Assembly (NCBI RefSeq): GCF_001682865.1 | Contig: NZ_MAQX01000011.1 | Span: forward strand, 936,519 to 1,000,518 | DNA length: 64,000 bases | Source of the DNA: Bacillus sp. FJAT-26390 | GTDB taxonomy: Bacteria; Bacillota; Bacilli; Paenibacillales; Paenibacillaceae | Reading direction: 5' to 3' | Part shown: in pieces, positions 25,929 through 33,117 of the stretch | How the letters are laid out: every line of letters starts with the position of its first letter | How positions within the stretch are numbered: the stretch's first letter is position 1 | Translations under genes and position numbers: made by a program | The notes under the pieces: generated by a model | Databases searched by the model: none | Seen by the model: only the letters and a program-made list of their open reading frames with translations | Told to the model about the DNA's origin: nothing

Positions 25929-26813
25929 CTACCCCCTACCTTCGGTCGCTGACAAGCTTTTGCGGAAAATGAAAAACACGACCGCCAGCACAACCGAAAT
26001 GACAATAAAGTAAATCCAGCCCATGGCAGAGCCATAAGCGTAATTATTTGTTTTGAATACGTTGTTCATAATGTGATTCATAATTTGATTATCCGTTTTG
26101 GTGAATGAGTTCACGACGCTGTACAGCGTATTTACGAACATCATCGGCATAATCATCGGGAACGTGATTTTCCAGAAGCTCTCCCATTTCGTCGCTCCAT
26201 CGCATTTGGCAGCTTCATATAGCGCGGGAGAAATCGTCTGCAAGCCAGCTATGAAAATCAAGATTTGCACGCCCGAGTCCCACATAACGAGAGTTAATGA
26301 ATCTGCATATTGCAGAAGCGGATCAAGAATGCTGTCCGGAATAAACGCATTCAGCTTGCTGTACAGATCGTATTGATAAAAGATCGGGAGCTGGGCCGCG
26401 CCCTGCTCCAGCAATTCTCTTAAAATCGCGCCTGACGCGATAATGACCGGCAGGAAGAAGATGCCGCGAAACAGCGTGCGCCCGCGAAATTGGCGGTTAA
26501 GCAGCAGCGCGCTGAACATCGCAAATATAAGAATGAGCGGCACCTGCGAGAGCATCGTGGTCAGCGTCGCTTGCAGCAGCGGAACAAAATCGATGTCCGT
26601 CGTGAAAGCAGCGCGGTAATGGGTTAAGCCGGCATAAGAAGCCCTCAAGCCTTCCTTCGTCACTTCCAGATTGTTAAGCGAGTAGTATAGCGACTTGCCG
26701 AGCGGAATGACCATGAACAGCAAGAAGCCGATGATCCATATGGAAATGAACGAATAGCCCTCAAAGATGTGGCGGCCCCTCATCGAGAGTCCTAATTTTT
26801 TGCCCATGCTCAT
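25929..26813 (-). CDS. Carbohydrate ABC transporter permease (MalF type)
   Basis: A 294-residue permease with six transmembrane helices (FISIWIIGFLLFMVIPLG, LLQATLTTMLSQVPLILIFAM and others) and the EAA loop YEAAKCDGATKWESFWKITF. It forms a heterodimer with the following MalG-type protein. Its ATG overlaps the stop of the DUF5696 gene (ATGA at 26810-26813), so this unknown protein is made in coupling with the transporter. Confidence 0.88.
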   Translation of the reverse strand: MSMGKKLGLSMRGRHIFEGYSFISIWIIGFLLFMVIPLGKSLYYSLNNLEVTKEGLRASYAGLTHYRAAFTTDIDFVPLLQATLTTMLSQVPLILIFAMFSALLLNRQFRGRTLFRGIFFLPVIIASGAILRELLEQGAAQLPIFYQYDLYSKLNAFIPDSILDPLLQYADSLTLVMWDSGVQILIFIAGLQTISPALYEAAKCDGATKWESFWKITFPMIMPMMFVNTLYSVVNSFTKTDNQIMNHIMNNVFKTNNYAYGSAMGWIYFIVISVVLAVVFFIFRKSLSATEGRG

Positions 26814-29161
26814 TTCCCTCCGTTCTGCATGAGATAACCTGCCGCTGGAACTGAATTGCCTTCAATTGTTGCCGGAGCTCCGCCGTAATTGACGAAGACC
26901 TTCGTGCCATTCGCATATGTCGTTCTATACACGCTGCTGCTCAGCTTCTCATGATCCGCAATCGGCTGATTCGAGATCGCTTGATAGATTTGCTCAAGCT
27001 CCTTATATTGCTCGGCGGCGTCATCGAGCCACGTCGTATATTGCGAGCTCCAAAGGCGATCTTCCAGCGTTCGCTGCAGCTTCGTCGTTGGCTCATACGT
27101 CAGCTCAAGGCTTGGCAGCGCACCGTATTCCACGCTCCGAAGCAGCTCGTTCTGCGCGTCATTGCGCAGATTAATCGCATTAGCCGAATAAGGAACCAGG
27201 CCGCGCACCGCAATCTGATAAAAAGGAACCGTCTCGTCATTGTAGATAAAGTGGCTGGAATCGAGCGGCGCCCCGCTGATGCCGTCAATGTGTCCGAGCA
27301 TATAAGCAAAGCCGTAATCGACGGACGTACCGCCGGTTGCTTCACGAATTGCGTCGGTTGCCTTCACCCAAGCGGCTGCCGTCTCGCCGCGCGAAGTTTG
27401 CGACTTCGGATCGATATCCGAATAAAGCGTATCTCCCCAATAAGCAAGATGAACGCCGGCAATGCCCAGCTTCGCATAATCCTTCAGCTCTTTATCCAGA
27501 TGTTTGCTGATAACCCGCTCCGGCTTCATCCAATAGTAGAGCCTGCTGTCGTCGTTCCATCTGCTGCCTACGAAATAATCGGTGCTTGGCGCGACCTCGC
27601 GGTCCATGCCGCGAATCGCGTCTTTCGCTTTTTTCATGCCGTCGCTCTCGGAGAAGGCGCGCGCGTAATTCGCTTCCAAATAAAGCGATACCCCTTTGTT
27701 CGCCGCATAGGCAGCCAGATCCTTAAGGTCCTTCGCCCCGCCAAGCTTCTTCTCGACAGGGAAGTGGTCGGGCTGATCGCCGTACAAGCCGTCTTCCGAC
27801 CAGCCGGAGAACGTCAGCTCGAGGTTCGTTATCCCTTTTTGCTGGAATGCATCAATGATTTCACGCGCTTGATCGAAAGTTGTCATGGAAATAAACGTAC
27901 TGCCAAGCACCTCATCGCGCAAAATGCCGCCAAGCAGCTTCACCTTTACGGGAACCGCCGTTTGCTCCACCGGCTTCACGCCTTGCTCTTGCTGCAAATA
28001 TTTGCCGTATGCCTGCGCCAACCCGACATAATCCGCTTCCTGATCCTGCAGCAGAACATAACGCGTCTGCCGATCGCCTTTGATCCAATCGCCTTGGAAG
28101 AACGGTATTTCCCCTGATGTTCCGATAAAAATAACGTCGCTCCACCGGTAGATAAACTCCGCTGACGTCCGGTAATAGGAGATTGCGCGGATGCCGGAAG
28201 GCGTGCCATTGATTTTCGCATCATACTGGCCCTTCGTTACGATACCCAAAGAGCCAACTTCGTTTCGGTAATTGCCGAATACCGGCAGCGCGACCATCTC
28301 TTTCGGAGCAAGCTTCTGTCTCCACATTTGGTCGATGTTCTCATGCGACTGCGTCACGTAAGCCGGGTCCGCTCCGTAAATCGTTTCCGAATAGCCGGCA
28401 AAATATTGCGGATGCTTCGCGCTGTATTTCATGAGCGCCCCTGAGCCGTCCGGCAGGAAAATCGCGCCTTCCTCGGTATCCGCAGCTGCATTCCAGAAAG
28501 GCAGCGGCTCGATACTGACGAATTTCGCTTTGCCTGCTTCTTTAATCGAAGCCTCGGGAACGGTAAGCTCGAAGCCGTTCTCGACGAGGCGGTACTCTAT
28601 CGCAAACTCAAGCTCTTCCTTTACGAATTGGAAGGTTACCTTCGCTCCGCCGTCGATCGTCTCGATTTTCAGCTTATTTTCCTTTTCCTTCGTCAAATAC
28701 GTTTGAACGGTATCCGAGCCCTCCGTATATTTCACGTGCACGGCCGCATCCATAAACTTCTTGTTGTTAGGCATCGTCGTTCGAGGCAGCTGCGGTGTGC
28801 CGAGCCACTCCTTGCCTGTTCGCTTATCCACGAGGCGCACATTTCCTGTCTTCTCATCGATGTACATTTTAAAGCCGGCGTTCTCTGCGATCTGCTTCTT
28901 AGCCGATACGGGATAAAGCTTCACTTCGCCCGTGGCAGCAGGCACCGCAGTGTCCGTCGCAGCCGCAGCCGCCGGCGCTTCTTCAGCAACGGGCGTATCC
29001 GCCTCCGCATCCGCAGTGGTCTCCTGCGATGCAGCTTCGCCTTTGCCGGCTTCCGCTTCCGCTTGCACCTGAAGCTTATCTTCCGCGGTCCCGAAGTGAG
29101 GGAATATGCTGACAACGAGCAGCAGCACCGCGATACCAAGCCATTTCCGTTGTTTCCTCAT
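26810..29161 (-). CDS. DUF5696 secreted/anchored protein, possible TIM-barrel glycosidase
   Basis: About 783 residues. The N-terminal hydrophobic helix (WLGIAVLLLVVSIFPHFG) is followed by an Ala/Glu/Thr-rich linker (about 30-80) and a beta-rich domain (FKMYIDEKTGNVRLVDKRTGKEW..., FLPDGSGALMKYS). A likely (beta/alpha)8 region comes next (LELTFSGWSEDGLYGDQ, LAAYAANKGVSLYLEANYA, GVHLAYWGDTLYSDID). Conserved Asp/Glu/Trp/Tyr residues in these strands look like an active site, and the layout recalls GH101/GH129-like enzymes. That is inference only; the family has no assigned function known to me. ATG at 29161 preferred over GTG at 29170 on ribosome-site spacing. It lies within the sugar transport operon between a Yip1 gene and a permease pair. 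Confidence 0.75.
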   Translation of the reverse strand: MRKQRKWLGIAVLLLVVSIFPHFGTAEDKLQVQAEAEAGKGEAASQETTADAEADTPVAEEAPAAAAATDTAVPAATGEVKLYPVSAKKQIAENAGFKMYIDEKTGNVRLVDKRTGKEWLGTPQLPRTTMPNNKKFMDAAVHVKYTEGSDTVQTYLTKEKENKLKIETIDGGAKVTFQFVKEELEFAIEYRLVENGFELTVPEASIKEAGKAKFVSIEPLPFWNAAADTEEGAIFLPDGSGALMKYSAKHPQYFAGYSETIYGADPAYVTQSHENIDQMWRQKLAPKEMVALPVFGNYRNEVGSLGIVTKGQYDAKINGTPSGIRAISYYRTSAEFIYRWSDVIFIGTSGEIPFFQGDWIKGDRQTRYVLLQDQEADYVGLAQAYGKYLQQEQGVKPVEQTAVPVKVKLLGGILRDEVLGSTFISMTTFDQAREIIDAFQQKGITNLELTFSGWSEDGLYGDQPDHFPVEKKLGGAKDLKDLAAYAANKGVSLYLEANYARAFSESDGMKKAKDAIRGMDREVAPSTDYFVGSRWNDDSRLYYWMKPERVISKHLDKELKDYAKLGIAGVHLAYWGDTLYSDIDPKSQTSRGETAAAWVKATDAIREATGGTSVDYGFAYMLGHIDGISGAPLDSSHFIYNDETVPFYQIAVRGLVPYSANAINLRNDAQNELLRSVEYGALPSLELTYEPTTKLQRTLEDRLWSSQYTTWLDDAAEQYKELEQIYQAISNQPIADHEKLSSSVYRTTYANGTKVFVNYGGAPATIEGNSVPAAGYLMQNGGK

Positions 29162-29170
29162 CTCGTACAC

Positions 29171-29788
29171 CTACCTCCGGAAGTTTATTTCTTTGAACAT
29201 GTCTACGACAAAGTTAATGAGCTGATTGACCAGGCCAAACATCAGGATGCCGATAAACCAGATAATCAAGATGCCAACGATGCTAAGCACCGTAATCCAG
29301 ATCATTTTGACCAGCTCAAAATCGTGAACGATCCTTACCTTCAGCAGAAGCAGCCAGCCCGCCCAATAAATCGTGAAATTGATCAAAAACGAATAAATAC
29401 CGCTTTCATCCAGAGCCAAAACATTCGTGAGCAGCGTGATCGGGATGATAAAGATCGCATAAGGCACCAGCGCGAACGCGCTGCCGACGAACACTTCCTT
29501 GAACTTTCCTTCGCCCTCAAGAATCGCGCTTACGCCCCAATTGGACACCGTCCAAGTCAGCCAAGGCACGACGATCCAGATCAGCTCATGCACGAGTGAC
29601 ACCTCATAGTTTTCTCTCGTCTCGAAGGCGTAGCCCGTAATTAGAATCGCAATCATCCTTGCGACATAAGCAAGCGCGACGATAAACAGCGCCTGCCCCC
29701 ATTTAATGCGGCCCGGCTCCTGGATGTCGTGGTAAAAGTCGATCGGGTGCACGAGCACTTGCCGCATCATTTTAAAGGTTGCGATCAT
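29171..29788 (-). CDS. Yip1-family membrane protein
   Basis: A 205-residue protein with five or six transmembrane helices (ALFIVALAYVARMIAILITGY, LIWIVVPWLTWTVSNWGVSAI, FALVPYAIFIIPITLLTNVLA, WITVLSIVGILIIWFIGIL). The N-terminal VLVHPIDFYHDIQEPGRIKWGQA and the internal GEGKFKEVFVGSAFALVPY fit the Yip1 domain. Bacterial Yip1 proteins have no established role. It overlaps the end of the NHL/TPR gene by 17 bp and precedes the DUF5696 gene by 9 bp, so it is a fixed part of this operon, probably a membrane scaffold. Confidence 0.8.
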   Translation of the reverse strand: MIATFKMMRQVLVHPIDFYHDIQEPGRIKWGQALFIVALAYVARMIAILITGYAFETRENYEVSLVHELIWIVVPWLTWTVSNWGVSAILEGEGKFKEVFVGSAFALVPYAIFIIPITLLTNVLALDESGIYSFLINFTIYWAGWLLLLKVRIVHDFELVKMIWITVLSIVGILIIWFIGILMFGLVNQLINFVVDMFKEINFRR

Positions 29789-31271
29789 GCTGCACCCCTC
29801 CCTTCATGTGAACGGCTCTAGCCGTATTGCGGGCTGCCAGCATGGCGGACACCCTTCGCCATAGGAAAGGCATAACGTACCGCAGAGCGATGATAAGGAC
29901 AATGATGGCTAGACATATCCAAGCAAAATGCTCTCTAACATATTCCTTCCGGTATTCCTTGAACGCGACCGAATAATCGAACCGTGATCTTGCCAGCTCG
30001 AAATACGTCATCGCATCCTTGTAGTTTTCCGCTTTGTAAAGCGATTTGCCAATCGCGAGATAGGCGAGGTCGAAGTTGGCATTCAAATGCAGCACCTCGT
30101 TCCACATCCCCTCTGCCTCCTTATACCGCCCGTCTACAAATAACCGCGACGCGTTATGCACGAGATCGGCAAACGGCGTCGTTCGGAACAAGTCGATCCG
30201 GTTGCGCCCTTTGTCTACCACGTAGACGGTGCCGTCCTGCGACTGCGCAAGGCTGGACGGCGTGATGAACAAGCCGTTCTGGTCTCCGAGGCCGCCGAAC
30301 ACGAACAAGAAATTGCCAAGCTTATCGTACTGGTACACCTTGCTGGATTGCAGATCAAGCGCGGTAATGACGCCGTCCTTGTCTACGGCAAGGTCAAGAA
30401 ACGAAGGCACCTCGAACGGGCCAGCCTCTAATCGTCCACCGTACCTCTTAGGAACAACATTGAGCGTGTCGACCCCTACGGGCGACAGCCGCTTCAATTG
30501 ATTCATTTCCGTTCCAAGCGTCGACGTATAAATAAAGCCTTCGGCATCCTGCACGGCATTCGAGAACTCCAGCGGCTTCACGACAGACAGCTTCGCCTTC
30601 TGCTCATCGGTCGCGACAAGCTTAACGAACAGCCTGCTCCAGCTGAAGCCAACATGGTTCGCGCCGTAGAAGCCCTTGAACTGACCGTTCGGATCAATTT
30701 GGATAAGCCCCTGCGTATTGCCGTCACTCACGACGAACATATAGTTCCGCTTGTCGACAAGCAGCTTCGACGGGGAATACGAGAAGGTCGCCCCCAGCAG
30801 CGGGCTTTCCGGCTTGCCGAACTGCTTGATGAATTTGCCGTTTGGATCAAAAATAGCGATTCGTTGGTTTTTGGTATCCGCGACATAGACGGTTCCATCC
30901 TGCTTCACGTAAACGCCCTTTGGCTCGTTTAGCATGCCGTCCCCTTCCGCATCGCCGATGATGCTCAGCACCTCATGATTCGTATCCAAGTGGACGATCC
31001 GGCTATTTCCGGTGTCGACCACGTAAATCGTTCCATTATCAGCGAGAAAAATATCCTCCGGCGCATTAAACGGACCCGATGCCAGATTGTAGCCGTCAAT
31101 CGAGCTCTCGTACATGTACCCGTTAATCGAGTGAACGTCTTGGCCTAGCTTATTCCTCGTATATCCCTCATAAGGGGAGGCCGCGAACGTTTGAACCGGC
31201 AAAGCCGTAACCAGCATCAGTAAAGCGACAGCCGTACTGACAACGAATCGGAATATCGTAACCTGCTTCAT
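29772..31271 (-). CDS. NHL-repeat / TPR protein with C-terminal membrane helix
   Basis: A 499-residue exported protein. A signal peptide ends near PVQTFAAS (about residue 32). NHL-type propeller repeats follow (FNAPEDIFLADNGTIYVVDT, LNEPKGVYVKQDGTVYVADT, ITPSSLAQSQDGTVYVVDKG), running to about residue 365. Two or three TPR-like helices come next (ASRLFVDGRYKEAEGMWNEV, YLAIGKSLYKAENYKDAMTY). A C-terminal helix (FAWICLAIIVLIIALRYVMPF) and a basic tail anchor it in the membrane, with the propeller outside. Both repeat types suggest protein or glycan contacts. The role in this transport operon is unknown; it may organise a surface complex. Confidence 0.8.
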   Translation of the reverse strand: MKQVTIFRFVVSTAVALLMLVTALPVQTFAASPYEGYTRNKLGQDVHSINGYMYESSIDGYNLASGPFNAPEDIFLADNGTIYVVDTGNSRIVHLDTNHEVLSIIGDAEGDGMLNEPKGVYVKQDGTVYVADTKNQRIAIFDPNGKFIKQFGKPESPLLGATFSYSPSKLLVDKRNYMFVVSDGNTQGLIQIDPNGQFKGFYGANHVGFSWSRLFVKLVATDEQKAKLSVVKPLEFSNAVQDAEGFIYTSTLGTEMNQLKRLSPVGVDTLNVVPKRYGGRLEAGPFEVPSFLDLAVDKDGVITALDLQSSKVYQYDKLGNFLFVFGGLGDQNGLFITPSSLAQSQDGTVYVVDKGRNRIDLFRTTPFADLVHNASRLFVDGRYKEAEGMWNEVLHLNANFDLAYLAIGKSLYKAENYKDAMTYFELARSRFDYSVAFKEYRKEYVREHFAWICLAIIVLIIALRYVMPFLWRRVSAMLAARNTARAVHMKGGVQHDRNL

Positions 31272-31284
31272 CCCGGTTGTCCTC

Positions 31285-32145
31285 CTACTCTTTCAGACCT
31301 GAATGCGCCATCGTTTGCAGCACCAGCCGCTGCGTGACGATAAAGACGATAATCGTCGGCACAATCATCAATAAGCTGGCGGCAGCGAGCGTACCGACAC
31401 GCGCGACGACGCCGTAGCCGCCGCTTAATGTCTGGATGGCCAGCGGCAGTGATTTCATATCCTGATCGGTCGTATACACCATCGCCGGATATGGATCGTT
31501 CCAAGCGGATATAAAGCTGAATAAGGCAAAGGTGGCGATCGCCGGCTTCAGCATCGGCATGACGACAACCCAGAACACCTTCCACTCGGAAGCGCCGTCC
31601 ATGCGCGCCGCCTCAAGCAAGGCGTCCGGTATTTGGCGCAAAAACTGCGTCATCAGGAACATCCCGATCGGAGCGGCCAAGTATGGCAAAATCATCGCCC
31701 AGTACGTATTAATCAGGCCGATTTTGCTAATGAGCAAATATTGCGGGATTTGCACGACCATCGGCGAGAACATGATCGCAAGCACGACCATGTTAAAAAT
31801 CGCGCTGCGGAACGGCATGTTGTGCTTCGCCAGCGGATAAGCCGCCATCGCCGACACGATGATGCCGAAGCCAACGATGCAGGAGCTGATCAGCAGGCTG
31901 TTAAATATAAATCTTGAAAATGGAACGCTCGTAGTTCCCGTGATGAGCAATAGATCGCGAAAATTGATCAGCGTCGGGTTGTTCACGAAAAATCGCGGCG
32001 GAAACAGGAACAGCTCGCTTGTTGGTTTAAAGGCGGTAGACACCATGTAAACGAGCGGTGCAAGCATCAAGAGACCGAACAACGTTAGAAATAGATAGAG
32101 GAAAAAGCCGCCCCAATCCTTCCTGCCTTTCACTGCGCCAGTCAT
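31285..32145 (-). CDS. Carbohydrate ABC transporter permease (MalG type), first pair
   Basis: A 286-residue six-helix permease with the EAA loop LEAARMDGASEWKVFWVVVMP. It begins FFLYLFLTLFGLLMLAPLVYMV and ends with the usual QRLVLQTMAHSGLK. It follows its MalF-type partner by 6 bp and precedes the NHL gene by 13 bp. The pair differs clearly in sequence from the second permease pair (24943-26813), so it is not a recent duplication. Confidence 0.88.
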   Translation of the reverse strand: MTGAVKGRKDWGGFFLYLFLTLFGLLMLAPLVYMVSTAFKPTSELFLFPPRFFVNNPTLINFRDLLLITGTTSVPFSRFIFNSLLISSCIVGFGIIVSAMAAYPLAKHNMPFRSAIFNMVVLAIMFSPMVVQIPQYLLISKIGLINTYWAMILPYLAAPIGMFLMTQFLRQIPDALLEAARMDGASEWKVFWVVVMPMLKPAIATFALFSFISAWNDPYPAMVYTTDQDMKSLPLAIQTLSGGYGVVARVGTLAAASLLMIVPTIIVFIVTQRLVLQTMAHSGLKE

Positions 32146-32151
32146 ATCGGT

Positions 32152-33117
32152 TCAGTCCTTTCCTAGCCATTTGAATATGAGACGGTTGAGTCCAATCATC
32201 ATGACGAACAGCACAACCGCTATCGCCGCTGCGTAACCCATCTCAAATTTGATAAAGGCGTAATCGAATAAATGCGTCAAAATCGTATGGCCCGCATAAA
32301 GCGGACTCGGCAATCCGACGAGCTGCACGCTGACGTCGAATACGGTTAGTGAGCTAACGACTTGAAGTACCGCTCCGAACAGCAATTGCGGCTTAACCGA
32401 AGGAACCGTAATGTAGATAAGCTGCTGCCACCTATACTTGATTCCGTCGATTTCGCCCGCTTCATACAGATCCTTGGGCACGTTTTGAAGTCCGGCTAGA
32501 AAGGCCAGGAAGCCTACCCCCATGGACATCCAAAGCGAGACGATAATGATGACGGGAACGATTGAATGAATATTTTGCAAAAATAAATAAGGCTCGTCGA
32601 TAATGCCAAGCTTGGATGCAAAGTAGTTAAGCAAGCCCTTGCGGTCGCCCGCGAACAGATAAAGCCATACGACCGACATCGCCGTTGCGCTCGTAATCGA
32701 AGGCGTGTAATAACACAATGTATAGAAAAAGCGGTATTTTTGCGGGATTTGGCTAATGAGCCAAGCCAGCAGAAACGCCATTACGTATCCGACCGGCCCC
32801 GTAATGAACGCGAACTTCAGCGTGATGCCAATCGCTTTCAGGAAGATGTCGTCGTCGACGAATAAGAGCCTGTAATTGGACAGGCCGATAAATCTAGGCG
32901 CCTCCAAAATGTTGTAGTACGTGAAGCTCAGCACTACCGATGTCACGACCGGTACAATCGTAAACAGCGTGAACAGGATGAGAAACGGGGCGAGAAACAG
33001 GTACGATACCCTGTTTCTCTTCATTTCCTGCCACAGCAAGGACAACTTGCCTTGCTTGCGGAGGCGCTCCGCTGCCGGTGCAGCCGCGGTTACCGCCGGT
33101 TCTGTGTTCATTTTCAC
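32152..33117 (-). CDS. Carbohydrate ABC transporter permease (MalF type), first pair
   Basis: A 321-residue permease with six helices and the EAA loop YEAGEIDGIKYRWQQLIYI. A GTG start at 33117 is supported by AAAGGAGG 9 nt upstream and overlaps the stop of the giant binding-protein gene (GTGA). It probably forms the channel for the substrate delivered by that protein. Confidence 0.88.
   Translation of the reverse strand: MKMNTEPAVTAAAPAAERLRKQGKLSLLWQEMKRNRVSYLFLAPFLILFTLFTIVPVVTSVVLSFTYYNILEAPRFIGLSNYRLLFVDDDIFLKAIGITLKFAFITGPVGYVMAFLLAWLISQIPQKYRFFYTLCYYTPSITSATAMSVVWLYLFAGDRKGLLNYFASKLGIIDEPYLFLQNIHSIVPVIIIVSLWMSMGVGFLAFLAGLQNVPKDLYEAGEIDGIKYRWQQLIYITVPSVKPQLLFGAVLQVVSSLTVFDVSVQLVGLPSPLYAGHTILTHLFDYAFIKFEMGYAAAIAVVLFVMMIGLNRLIFKWLGKD

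Noticed and set aside
26951..28117. Plus-strand 388-residue ORF opposite DUF5696
   Set aside because: Antisense to a clear coding gene, no ribosome site, Arg/Ile/His/Leu-biased composition typical of shadow frames.
28628..29599. Plus-strand 323-residue ORF opposite the DUF5696 start and Yip1
   Set aside because: Low-complexity Arg/Asp/His composition, no family signature; it spans two real minus-strand genes.
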